Source of the DNA: Paractinoplanes tereljensis
GTDB lineage: Bacteria > Actinomycetota > Actinomycetes > Mycobacteriales > Micromonosporaceae
Direction: 5' to 3'
Assembly (NCBI RefSeq): GCF_016862435.1
Contig: NZ_BOMY01000060.1
Span: 1-64,000, forward strand
DNA: 64,000 nucleotides
Shown here piece by piece: positions 40,435 to 48,136 of this stretch. Each line of letters starts with the position of its first letter. Position 1 is the stretch's first letter. Both the position numbers and the translations under genes were made by a program. Below the pieces are notes generated by a model that was not told where the DNA came from, made no database searches, and was given only the letters and a program-made list of their open reading frames with translations.

Positions 40435-41697
40435 GTGTCGCAACCCGTGGAGGTGGACGTCGTCATCGTCGGCGGCGGACTCGCCGGTCTCGCCGCCGCC
40501 CGGCGGCTCGACCGCGCCGGCGTCGAATGGCTGCTGGTGGAGGGGTCCGACCGGATCGGCGGGCGGGTCACCACCGACATCGTCGACGGCTGGCATCTCG
40601 ACCGGGGCTTCCAGGTGGTCAACACGGCGTATCCGCGGATCCCCGCGCTGATCGACATCGACGCGCTCGACCTGCGCTTCTTCACCTCCGGCGTGCTCGT
40701 CCGGCGCGGCGCCGACCTGCATCGCCTGGTCAACCCGATGAGCGAACCGCTCGCGGCGGCCGCCACCCTCACTTCGGGGGTGGGCACGCTGAGCGACCGC
40801 CTGAAGTTCGCGGCCCTGGCCACCCGCTGCGCCACCACGCCCCCGGCCAAACTCCTCCAGGCCCGCGAGACCACCACGCAGGAGATGCTGCGCCGGGCCG
40901 GCCTGTCGCACCGGATGATCGAGGAGGTCCTGCGGCCGTTCCTGTCCGGGGTCTTCGCCGACCGGTCCCTGGAAACCTCGAGCCACGTCTTCTCGATGGT
41001 GCTGCGGTCGTTCACCCGCGGCCGCATCGGCGTCCCTGCGGCCGGCATGGCCGCGCTGCCCGCCGCGATAGCCGGCCCACTCCCCTATCCGCAGCTGCTG
41101 ATCGGCGCGCGAACCCTGTCGCTGGGCCCCGGCCTGGTGGTCACCGAGGCCGGCGAAATCCACTGCAAAGCTGTGGTGGTGGCCACTGACCCGGGTGCCG
41201 CCGCCGAACTTCTACCGCAGTTGCCCATGCCGGACATGCACGGCCTGACGACTTTCTACTTCGGCGCCGACCGGGCTCCCCTGGACGAGCCCACCCTGGT
41301 CCTGGACGGCGACCGACGCGAGATCATCGCGAATACGGTGGTGGTGAGCAACGCGGCCCCCGAGTACGCCCCGACCGGAAAGTCGCTGATAGCCGCGTCG
41401 GTGGTAGGGGTTTCGGCCCCGTCCGCGGCCTCCGAGACGGTGATACGGGTGGAATTGTCCCGGATGTACGGCGTCTCGGCGGAGCCGTGGGAGCTCCTGG
41501 ACGTGGTGAGCATCCCCCAGGCGCTACCGTCGGCCCGGGGCCCACAGGCCAACCTGCGCAAGCCGGTAAACCTGGGCGACGGCCTGTTCGTGGCCGGCGA
41601 CCACCGCGACAGCCCATCGATCCAGGGGGCTTTGGCGGGGGGCTGGCGAACCGCGGGGGCGGTGCTGGCTTGGCTGGGGGCGCGGGTACCGGCGTAG
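40435..41697 (+). CDS. FAD-dependent amine-oxidase/phytoene-desaturase-like oxidoreductase
   Basis: A 420-residue flavoprotein. The N-terminal Rossmann motif VVIVGGGLAGLAAARRL binds FAD, the next block is EGSDRIGGRVTTD, and the C-terminal GDHRDSPSIQGALAGGWRTA is the family's second FAD motif. It belongs to the monoamine oxidase/protoporphyrinogen oxidase/desaturase superfamily; the substrate cannot be assigned. The GTG at 40435 follows GAGGT; an ATG-type start further upstream has no support. It lies between the VNTR region and the tRNA gene with CAT anticodon. Confidence 0.83.
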   Translation: MSQPVEVDVVIVGGGLAGLAAARRLDRAGVEWLLVEGSDRIGGRVTTDIVDGWHLDRGFQVVNTAYPRIPALIDIDALDLRFFTSGVLVRRGADLHRLVNPMSEPLAAAATLTSGVGTLSDRLKFAALATRCATTPPAKLLQARETTTQEMLRRAGLSHRMIEEVLRPFLSGVFADRSLETSSHVFSMVLRSFTRGRIGVPAAGMAALPAAIAGPLPYPQLLIGARTLSLGPGLVVTEAGEIHCKAVVVATDPGAAAELLPQLPMPDMHGLTTFYFGADRAPLDEPTLVLDGDRREIIANTVVVSNAAPEYAPTGKSLIAASVVGVSAPSAASETVIRVELSRMYGVSAEPWELLDVVSIPQALPSARGPQANLRKPVNLGDGLFVAGDHRDSPSIQGALAGGWRTAGAVLAWLGARVPA

Positions 41698-41744
41698 ATC
41701 GGTGGCCTGCGAGATATGTGCCGGGTTAGGATCGCCGCCGGTAA

Positions 41745-41818
41745 GGGGCGGTAGCTCAGCGGGTTAGAGCAGTCGACTCATAATCGATCGGTCACGGGTT
41801 CGAGTCCCGTCCGCCCCA
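41745..41818 (+). tRNA. tRNA with CAT anticodon (Ile2 or elongator Met)
   Basis: A full cloverleaf: acceptor GGGGCGG with CCGCCCC and discriminator A, D-stem GCTC / GAGC, anticodon stem GTCGA / TCGAT around loop CTCATAA (anticodon CAT), and T-arm ACGGGTTCGAGTCCCGT. The first pair G-C excludes initiator tRNA. The GAGCAG...CGGTC context resembles Ile2 tRNAs (C34 modified to lysidine), but elongator Met is possible. No CCA is encoded. An accessory region begins directly downstream. Confidence 0.9.
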
Positions 41819-41820
41819 CT

Positions 41821-41925
41821 CGTACTTACCTGGGAGCGACCCCCAGACCCCACGGTGCGGTGGGTGCGCCGGGCAGTCCGCTGCCGGGCGATCGCTGGCC
41901 TCGCTCTTATTGCGTACGGATAGCC
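41821..41925 (+). repeat. dispersed tRNA-tail/hairpin element, copy A
   Basis: Begins directly after the tRNA: ACTTACCTGGGAGCGACC, then CCCACGGTGCGGTGGG and a tail ending TCTTATTGCGTACG. It shares these blocks with copies at 44070, 45621 and 47611. It contains two hairpins (CTGGG/CCCAG and CCCAC/GTGGG). The stretch to 42116 has no gene. Confidence 0.6.
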
Positions 41926-42116
41926 AGACGCCGCCGTAGAGGTGGTAACACGTGGTGCACTGTTCGGCCCACTCCGCACGCGTCCCGCGTCATCGTCAGG
42001 GTCGGACACGGCACTTCGCGCATCTACGCAGCGGTGTCGGGGGCGCATCCACCGGCTACCTCGAAGGCACGCCCGCATGTTGGCAGTGGCCAGCCCTTCA
42101 TATTGCAGGTCCTATA

Positions 42117-42335
42117 GTCGGCGAGACGTACCTGGCCTTTGAACTCGGCCGTTCTGTTCGAGAGCTTCGTGAACGCCGGGGCTGGAGCCAGACGCAACTG
42201 GCGAAGGCGTCGGGAATGACGCAGTCCACGGTCGCCCGGTTCGAGGCCGGCGGAACGGTTCCAACCTTGTCGGTGCTGGAACGACTGGCCACGGCATTGG
42301 ACGTACGGCTGAGAGTGGGTTTCGAGGCCGCTTGA
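42117..42335 (+). pseudogene. 5'-truncated HTH (XRE) antitoxin-like fragment
   Basis: About 72 codons encode a helix-turn-helix domain: GRSVRELRERRGWSQTQLAK, then GMTQSTVARFEAGGTVPTLS and LERLATALDVRLRVGFEA. This is the C-terminal part of a RelB/HigA-type XRE antitoxin, in which about 35-45 N-terminal residues are usual. In frame upstream there is no family-like sequence and no ATG/GTG with a ribosome site until far upstream, and no toxin gene is adjacent. It is probably a remnant, although a short product cannot be excluded. Confidence 0.6.
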
Positions 42336-42359
42336 GGCCGCGGCGAACTGTAACGCGGA

Positions 42360-43541
42360 TTACGACCGGGACGTCCGCCATGCGGATATCCCCATGAGGA
42401 TCACGAAGATCACCAGACTGATCCAGGCCGGTTTGGCGTCGTTCAGTGGGCCTGGCAGGTGCTCGGAAGCGGCGTTCACCGCAAGGCCACTCAAAACGCC
42501 CAGGGTGGCGCCGTAGAGGGCCCCCGCCGCGAGGTGCGCGGTTCGACTCGTCTGAGCTGCCGGCAGACCATCCCATTCCTTGTTAGCCAACGCCACGGTT
42601 TGACGTTTGACCCGTTCCAGCAGCACGTCGTAATCCCGTTGGCTGGTGATGTCCAGAAGGGCGTGCCGATACTGACGGAGCGCCTCTTGCAGACGGTCAC
42701 CACGGGAGAGAATTTCCGTCCGGTCGCCGGTAGACCGACTCGTCGCGCGGGCCAGTCGCCGGTAAGTCTGGATCGTGTGCACGGAGTGACGATGGATCTG
42801 ATCAGCGAGATCCTTCCGGCCAGCTGGCCGGGACCAAGCTCGCCGGTCCCGGGCCAGCAGAAGTGCCACGGTCAGGACAACGACGGTGGCGACGGAAGAC
42901 CACGGGGGATCGCCGTAGCGATCCCGCCAATGTCGACCAATGACAAGGTGGCACCCGATCAACGCAACGGTCGTCGCCAGGCACACCAGGATTCCCCAGG
43001 CGAGCCCGGCGAGAAGACCAAGCGGGTGCTCAGTCGCGTACCACCCGCACAGCGTGGCAATGATGATCAGAACCGTCGTGCCAGCAGCTCTCATCACTTG
43101 TTGTAACCAAGGGCGCCGTCTGTGCACCCAGCCCCAGGCCAAAATAATCCTGCGTGAAAGGAGGTTCAAGGCGATAATTGCGGCCACCGCACCGAGCAAT
43201 GTCGTCTGGAACATGCCGATTGAGGCGGAGGGTTGGTCAGAGCTGCCCCGATTGGCTCGAGTGGTGAGATAGATGAGTGCGGCCCCGGCCAGCAGTGCAG
43301 TGGCTGATCCGCCGACCCCGCGGAATCTTGCTTCGACGATGATCCGGAGAGCCTGAAAGACGACCGCCTTGCGAGCGGCAGAGACCACCGCGCGGCGCTG
43401 GTGATCCCGCAGGCTCAGGGTTGCCAGGGCGAGACGGTACACCGCCCAGTGGCTTCTGGCTTCCTCCAGTGGAGACGGCAGCCACGTGGGCGATGCTGCC
43501 GCGCGCTTCAGATGCCGGACGTGCGGCGAACTTATGCCCAT
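42360..43541 (-). CDS. multi-pass membrane protein, unknown
   Basis: A 393-residue protein that I do not recognise. Membrane segments are likely at about 85-105 (ALLAGAALIYLTT), 112-135 (FQTTLLGAVAAIIALNLL), 150-170 (TTVLIIIATLCGWYA), 175-200 (LGLLAGLAWGILVCLATTVALI), 215-235 (VATVVVLTVALLLA) and 340-390 (two helices). A cytosolic loop of about 100 residues with coiled-coil character (about 237-335) lies between. ATG at 43541 follows AGGAT. Its base composition is less GC-rich than the surrounding chromosome, and it stands alone in the island. Its 3' end lies 24 bp from the HTH remnant's end. Confidence 0.65.
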   Translation of the reverse strand: MGISSPHVRHLKRAAASPTWLPSPLEEARSHWAVYRLALATLSLRDHQRRAVVSAARKAVVFQALRIIVEARFRGVGGSATALLAGAALIYLTTRANRGSSDQPSASIGMFQTTLLGAVAAIIALNLLSRRIILAWGWVHRRRPWLQQVMRAAGTTVLIIIATLCGWYATEHPLGLLAGLAWGILVCLATTVALIGCHLVIGRHWRDRYGDPPWSSVATVVVLTVALLLARDRRAWSRPAGRKDLADQIHRHSVHTIQTYRRLARATSRSTGDRTEILSRGDRLQEALRQYRHALLDITSQRDYDVLLERVKRQTVALANKEWDGLPAAQTSRTAHLAAGALYGATLGVLSGLAVNAASEHLPGPLNDAKPAWISLVIFVILMGISAWRTSRS

Positions 43542-43678
43542 GAATATCCTCAGATTGGAGATACGGCGATTCACCGGGTGCGGCCAATATGCGATGCCAG
43601 GTGAATCCGACCCGTCCGCCTCAGGCAAACCCGCGCAGATTGTATTGACCGCAGCGTTTGTCGCGGGGCGGTGTCCGC

Positions 43679-43790
43679 CGTCTGAAATACGACAATCTGG
43701 GGGACCTCATCCACGTCGACCTCAAAGCGTCGGCCACATCCGCGACGACGACGGGGCGGCGGCATCCGAGGGCATGCGCGCTGCGCAGTG
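43679..43790 (+). mobile_element. decayed IS481-family transposase fragment
   Basis: One frame reads RLKYDNLGDLIHVDLKA, which matches the IS481 transposase catalytic-core block (typically RYE..PGELVHVDVKKLGRI). The continuation GHIRDDDGAA and GGGIRGHARCA, equivalent to LGRIPDGGGWR.HGR, lies in the two other frames, so at least two frameshifts have occurred. No terminal repeats were found. The rest of the element is lost. Confidence 0.5.
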
Positions 43791-44069
43791 ATGCCCAGCG
43801 TCTGCTCTGGGTTTGACCCACGCCCAACGTGGGCGACCTTAGCCGGGGTGGCACGCTGATCGCGATTCATTGCGAGCCAGAACGGGGCGTGCGCGGACGA
43901 GGACGTCTTGGGATGCGTCCGCCTTCGAATGCGACAACGCTCGTCTGCGATGGTCGCGCTCCGCGAGTCGGTCGCGGCCAACCGACGCCAGACCACCACA
44001 CCGACGCTGCGCGCCGGCTGCCATACATCGAGCCGAAAGTCCGGGCAGCGGATTGCCGAGACAACGCCT

Positions 44070-44140
44070 GGGCGGTCCGCATGGTGCAACGTTCGGCCGC
44101 TCCACCTACCTGGGGGCGACCCAGACACCCACGGTGGAGG
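44070..44140 (+). repeat. dispersed tRNA-tail/hairpin element, copy B
   Basis: GGCGGTCCGCATGGTGCAAC, then GTTCGGCCGCTCCACC and TACCTGGGGGCGACCC, then CCCACGGTGG. It matches the 5' half found in copies C, D and E and the hairpin half of copy A. Confidence 0.65.
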
Positions 44141-44199
44141 CAGTGCGCGAACCACGCCGCCACCGAGCGAGTTCGTGGTGGCTGGCGACGATCGAGCTG

Positions 44200-44406
44200 G
44201 TGACCTCTCTGCGTCGGTTCGCTGATCGACGTGCACTTGGTGCATTCGGGATCGGCTTGATCGGCATCGCACTTGCTATGTCCGCAATCGCGGCCACCAA
44301 GACTTTACTCGGGGCCGCCTTTCTCGCTGGCGGAGTCGCGTGCATCGGCGAGGTGTACACATCCTTCCGCACAGAAATCTCTGGCCCGCAATCCAGCGTC
44401 GTCTGA
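44200..44406 (+). CDS. possible small two-helix membrane protein
   Basis: A 68-residue frame with two hydrophobic helices (LGAFGIGLIGIALAMSAIAA and LLGAAFLAGGVACIGEVY) between charged ends. The GTG at 44200 has only a weak ribosome site and nothing is recognised, so it may not be a real gene. It lies just after repeat copy B. The following stretch to 44826 has no other gene. Confidence 0.3.
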   Translation: MTSLRRFADRRALGAFGIGLIGIALAMSAIAATKTLLGAAFLAGGVACIGEVYTSFRTEISGPQSSVV

Positions 44407-44826
44407 CTCGAGTGAAACAAGATCCGGGACTGGCGCCGCAGCTCGCGCGTGCCAACGCGGAGAGGGCCAGCCATATGACATCGGCGACGATTGTCGGCGA
44501 CGCGATGGTGCTGCCACCTCGTGGGCGAAGATCCAAGGCCAAACGGAGGAATCGCCGCAAGCGCTAGCACTTATCCATGGCGGCTGCGTTGCGGATCGGC
44601 CGAGAACCGGTTGCCCTGAACGAGTGCGTGGCGGTTCGCACGGCGCAACGTTCGGCCCGGCAATGGACGACCTGCGGGTTTTTGCCCGGTGGATGCGGCA
44701 TTGTGCGGACCATGGCTCGTCTGATGGTCCTTGGCGGCCTGTTCCGATACGCGTTGTGAACTATTCGGTGGCCCGGCAGCGTGGCGCAGTCCGCGGTGGC
44801 CTGCGTCGAGGCCGGCGCGATTCTCT
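44407..44826. other. gene-free stretch with partial repeat copy E
   Basis: I see no gene. Partial copy E of the dispersed element is at 44629-44660 (GTGGCGGTTCGCACGGCGCA, then ACGTTCGGCCC). Short open frames here lack domains and ribosome sites. Confidence 0.5.
44629..44660 (+). repeat. dispersed element, partial copy E
   Basis: Only the 5' half (GGCGGTTCGCACGGCGCAAC and GTTCGGCCC) is present, without the hairpins. Confidence 0.5.
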
Positions 44827-45129
44827 TCAGAGTCCCAAGTAGTTGCGCAACGCATCATCGACGCGCGACAGAGTGGTCCGGGACAGTCGGCCCACGCGCG
44901 CGCCGACGTTGTCGGGAATGACCGGGCGCAGTCGGGTGACGTCGATGGTTCCGCGTACCGGGTCGGCCGGTGCTGCGGGAACCAGCGAAGGTGATGGCGG
45001 TGTCGGGGTGTCGGCGCCGAGGATGACTACGAAGGTGGCGCGGCGCGGGTTGTACGGCGCTGCGGAAACGATCGCGATGCGGGCGCGAGCGTTGCCAATC
45101 GTGTACTCATAGACGTCGCCGCGGGTCAC
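44827..45129 (-). CDS. MazF/PemK-like toxin
   Basis: A 100-residue protein of the MazF/PemK superfamily, usually a sequence-specific mRNA endonuclease. The N-terminal RGDVYEYTIGNARARIAIV, the middle NPRRATFVVILGADTPTPPS and the ending ARVGRLSRTTLSRVDDALRN follow the family beta-barrel pattern. Its GTG start overlaps the antitoxin stop by 4 bp (GTGA), the usual order antitoxin then toxin. Catalytic residues cannot be placed with certainty. The pair lies in the accessory island. Confidence 0.72.
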   Translation of the reverse strand: MTRGDVYEYTIGNARARIAIVSAAPYNPRRATFVVILGADTPTPPSPSLVPAAPADPVRGTIDVTRLRPVIPDNVGARVGRLSRTTLSRVDDALRNYLGL

Positions 45130-45383
45130 GCAGCATCAAGGTCGTGTCGGTCGGCGGCGTCGAGTGCGGCGAGGACGACTTGGTCGTCTGGCGGTAGGGA
45201 GGCCTCCCAATCGACGATGACGTCGATGTCGCCTCGTGCTGCCTCGTGGCGAATCGCTCGGTCCAGCCAGCGGCCGACGTCGAGCCCTTCGGCCTCGGCG
45301 CGGGACCGGGCAAGGGGGATGCTGTCCTCATCGAGCGTCAGTGACGTTTTCGTTCGCATACCGCTGAACATACCGCTAAACAT
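45126..45383 (-). CDS. antitoxin, ribbon-helix-helix type, partner of the MazF-like toxin
   Basis: An 85-residue protein. The N-terminal MRTKTSLTLDEDSIPLARSR is a ribbon-helix-helix DNA-binding start, followed by a helical, acidic C-terminus (VIVDWEASLPPDDQVVLAAL) that would neutralise the toxin. Three in-frame ATGs (45383, 45371, 45359) occur in a 12-bp repeated sequence (ATGTTTAGCGGT / ATGTTCAGCGGT). TACCGT at 45396-45391 is seven bases before the first ATG, so leaderless initiation is likely there. The unit should be autoregulated. Confidence 0.7.
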   Translation of the reverse strand: MFSGMFSGMRTKTSLTLDEDSIPLARSRAEAEGLDVGRWLDRAIRHEAARGDIDVIVDWEASLPPDDQVVLAALDAADRHDLDAA

Positions 45384-45829
45384 GCCGCCGACGGTATGGG
45401 GTACGGCTGTCGTGGAAGGTCGCGGAGTTTGTCGCACCTTGCCCTTGCCTGCTTCGCCATAGCGCCGGACTGCCGAGTCGCAACCGGCACAGTAACGGTG
45501 CGATATTGGGCACGCCGACACCTTGGCGCGATCAGGATCGGTCGTCAGCGCGTTCCAGCCGCCTTCCATTTACCTCGCGACCTGGTCGAACATCTCGGCA
45601 AGGGATTTACAGGAACGACGGTCAGGCGGTTCGCATGGTGCATCGTCCGGCCCACTCTATTTGCCTGGGGGCGACCCCCAGGCCCCACGTTACGGTGGGC
45701 GCGGTCGGTGGTCCGATCACGCCTTCGTCGGGGTTGCGTCCTTCGGCCGATCCACTCACCGGGCTATCTAGTGGCTTCTTGCGGCGAGCCAGGTCAAAGC
45801 TTGCTGAGCGGCCTTGTGGTTGGGCCAAG
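45384..45829. other. gene-free stretch with repeat copy C
   Basis: No gene. Repeat copy C is at 45621-45712. The rest has unusual AT-rich patches compared with the chromosome. Confidence 0.5.
45621..45712 (+). repeat. dispersed tRNA-tail/hairpin element, copy C
   Basis: GTCAGGCGGTTCGCATGGTG, then GTCCGGCCCACTCTATTTGC, then the perfect hairpin CCTGGGGGCGACCCCCAGG and CCCACGTTACGGTGGG. The CCCACTC..T..CCTGGG segment follows the same order as the tRNA 3' end and its flank at 41811-41836. Confidence 0.7.
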
Positions 45830-46368
45830 GGCCTGTTCCTCGAGACCGCGACGGATCCGGCCTCGGCCGCGGTGGCGGGTTATCTCCTGCTGCGGTTGAG
45901 TGCGCTGGACCGGCTGTGGAACCGGACGTGGCCGTCATTCACGCCTGGCGCCTCCGATCCAGCAGGAGCAGGAGTCACCGAGTCCGTCACTGGTTCGTCA
46001 GGAGCAGGCCCGCGAGCGACTGCTGCACGCGGTCGAGCGGGGATACCCGTCTACACCGAGGGACTGCGCCTGTTGATCTCCGGACTCAAGCTTTCAGCTT
46101 CCGGGCCGATGGCGAAGACCACGAAGTCCGAGATGCGCTGGATCGCCTTCGCCCGTTCATGGCTGCGGCCGACCTCGCCCAGCCGACCGCGACCTTCCTG
46201 GACTCCAGCCCGGCCGGACCTGATGTGGCCCTCTCGATCGGCGGATTCCCCCTTCAGTTTCCGGCCGAGGCCCACCTGACCGCAGAGGGACGAGTCCGAC
46301 TACCTGACGGCCGTGAGTTCACCGACCTGGTGGCGGCGGCCGCGGCAGCCACCGGTCTGGGCATCTGA
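45830..46368 (+). pseudogene. multiply frameshifted pseudogene
   Basis: Coding-like segments alternate between the three plus-strand frames: LFLETATDPASAAVAGYLLL (about 45835-45900), then PDVAVIHAWRLR (about 45928-45965), then RQEQARERLLHAVERGYP (about 45993-46050), then YPVYTEGLRLLISGLKL (to about 46098), then RADGEDHEVRDALDRLRPFM to the stop at 46368. At least four frameshifts separate them. The blocks together look like the C-terminal helical region of a large actinobacterial protein, possibly CHAT/caspase-associated. I cannot name it with certainty. Confidence 0.55.
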
Positions 46369-46525
46369 CACTTCTGGCAATCGGAGCACTCCGGCCCTCT
46401 GTCATCCGCCAGAGAGCGGGCACGGCGTGGCCAGTTCGCCTGAGCACTCGTAGCCACCCCTGCATGACGCGCCTGGCTCATCGGACCCGCCAGGGCACGG
46501 TGACGGTCCAGGTGAGTGGCCCCGA

Positions 46526-46555
46526 GCGTTTCGTTAAAGAAACTTTAAGGAACGC
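46526..46555. promoter_or_regulatory. 30-bp near-perfect palindrome upstream of a secreted protein gene
   Basis: TTAAAG-AAA-CTTTAA at its heart is flanked by GCGTT and AACGC, so the arms 46526-46539 and 46543-46555 match with one 1-bp indel. It lies about 82 bp before the ATG at 46637. It is far more AT-rich than its surroundings. An operator is more likely than a terminator because the gene begins downstream. Confidence 0.6.
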
Positions 46556-46636
46556 TTGCTCGGCGTCATGAACTGCCGCCACATCGTGGCTCGTATATCT
46601 CGGCACAAGCAGTACCGAGACGAAGAGGAGCCGTGC

Positions 46637-47116
46637 ATGTATCGACGCGGAGTCAGCAGCCGGACGCGCAAGCTGGTGATTGGAGGTGCCGCCGCAGCGC
46701 TGCTCGGCTCGGCGCTCGCGGTCGGTACGGGGATGGGCCAGGCCGCCGAGACCGGAGCCAGCGCCGGTAACATCAACGCTTTGGTGCCGGCGCTGGGTTT
46801 CAGCCCGGGCAATCCGAACGCGACGGCCGACCGCGTGGGCCCTACCGGGGTAAACGTTCCCGGTCGCTGCCCACCCACTCAAGCCCAAGTAAACGCGCAG
46901 GTAGCGCTCAAGAATGCGAACCTTCCGAGTGGAACGGACCTCGAAAGCCGCATCCAACGTTTTGAAAAAACCTTGTCGGCGATTCAAGACTTGAAATGCC
47001 CCGCATCTTCCACGACTTTGCTGGGCCGCTTGAATTCCTTGACCGCACTGCGCGGAAACGCGAACCGCGACAACATCCTGCGTGGATTGGGTTTGAACGA
47101 AACGCCAGCGGGATAA
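46637..47116 (+). CDS. secreted protein, unknown
   Basis: A 159-residue exported protein. A basic start with a hydrophobic core (RTRKLVIGGAAAALLGSALAVG) ends near residue 36. The mature part contains Asn/Ala-rich helices, two Cys (PGRCPPTQ, DLKCPAS), and no known domain. GAGGAG lies eight bases before the ATG. The palindrome at 46526 suggests regulated expression. It lies within the accessory island and has slightly lower GC at its 3' end. Confidence 0.65.
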   Translation: MYRRGVSSRTRKLVIGGAAAALLGSALAVGTGMGQAAETGASAGNINALVPALGFSPGNPNATADRVGPTGVNVPGRCPPTQAQVNAQVALKNANLPSGTDLESRIQRFEKTLSAIQDLKCPASSTTLLGRLNSLTALRGNANRDNILRGLGLNETPAG

Positions 47117-47610
47117 AGCCACGGGGAATGCGGCACCGTAAAACGCGCCAGCGAAACAAGCGGTCCTGATCCACCGCACGGAACCACCTCGCCGGAGGCC
47201 CTCGCACCACGGGGGTCTCAGGCGCGTCCGTGTGGGGGCCATGCGTGCGGTGATCTTCGGCTACTTCATATTTCGCAGCCACCGCCGCAACACTGTCCCA
47301 GTGACATCGCGCCCACCGACGCCCCCGTCCCCACCGCCGATCGCCATGATCGCAGCCATTTTGTCGCCCATGAGCCGACCGAGCGACCGCATTCCCGCAG
47401 CGCCACAGCGGCGCCGCGGCGGCGGCCCGGCAACCAGCCGCCGGGCATCGCCCCACTGAAATCGATGATCTTCGTGGTGCGGAGAAAGGGTCCTGACGGT
47501 AAGCCGCTAAGAACCGGCGAAACCGCGCATCTGTGGGACCGCTAGGAGTGCTCAGCGGGGCCCCGACTGTGGCGTGAGCAGGTCAAACGTTCTGGCAGCG
47601 GATGCCCGGG

Positions 47611-47752
47611 AACGGTGGTCGGGCGGTTCGCATGGTGCAACGTTCGGCCCACCACATCTTCTCCGGGGGCGACCCCTCGGACACCCCACGGTGCGGTGGT
47701 CACGCCGGACGGTCCGGCGCCGGCTGCCGCGAGGCGCGTTCTTAGTGCGTAT
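47611..47752 (+). repeat. dispersed tRNA-tail/hairpin element, copy D
   Basis: The fullest copy: GGGCGGTTCGCATGGTGCAA, CGTTCGGCCCACCACATCTT, CTCCGGGGGCGACCCCTCGG, CCCCACGGTGCGGTGG, and a tail with TCTTAGTGCGTATG. The tail matches copy A. Confidence 0.7.
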
Positions 47753-48039
47753 GAGCGAGCCTCCCAGCGCGAGCAGGCGTAACCCAGCATCGGTAGCCCA
47801 TGCGTCCGGCACTGCGGCGTCTTGTCGGCGCCCGGCCGCTCGCTCGACCATGGTGCGCGTCCTACCGTGGACACGAGCCAGCCGCGCGTAGATACACGCT
47901 GGCCCTAGCGCAGCAACGCGAGCGTGACCTCGACGATCTGGGTGACTGGCTATTCCGGGTGTCTGCAAACACTCGTGATCTAGGGCGAATGCAGGGTGGG
48001 TTTGCGCGCCAGGATCCGTAAAGAGTCTGCTAGGCGCTC

Positions 48040-48076
48040 GGTCGGCGGATAAGCCGACCCAGCAGGCGGAGGTTTT
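48040..48076 (+). terminator. terminator-like hairpin
   Basis: Stem GGTCGGC (48040-48046) with GCCGACC (48053-48059), loop GGATAA, outer CTGCT/AGCAG pairing, then GGTTTTT. It could stop transcription on the plus strand. Confidence 0.55.
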
Positions 48077-48136
48077 TCGTCGCTCCCAGCCCGGGTAAGC
48101 GGCTGACGACCTCCCGACTGTTAATGGCACCTTTTC

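Larger units (their letters stand above)
43542..44199. other. gene-poor stretch with transposase debris and repeat copy B
   Basis: No intact gene. It contains an IS481-like transposase fragment (43679-43790) and repeat copy B (44070-44140). Other open frames are short and low in coding signal. Confidence 0.55.
47117..48136. other. 1-kb gene-free stretch with repeat copy D and a hairpin
   Basis: I do not find a convincing gene on either strand. Short fragments (for example LALAQQRERDLDDLGDWLF at about 47898-47956) may be remnants. It contains repeat copy D (47611-47752) and a terminator-like hairpin at 48040-48059. Confidence 0.5.

Noticed and set aside
44200..44406. Small two-helix membrane protein as a certain gene
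   Set aside because: Weak start and no homology by eye; kept only as a low-confidence feature.
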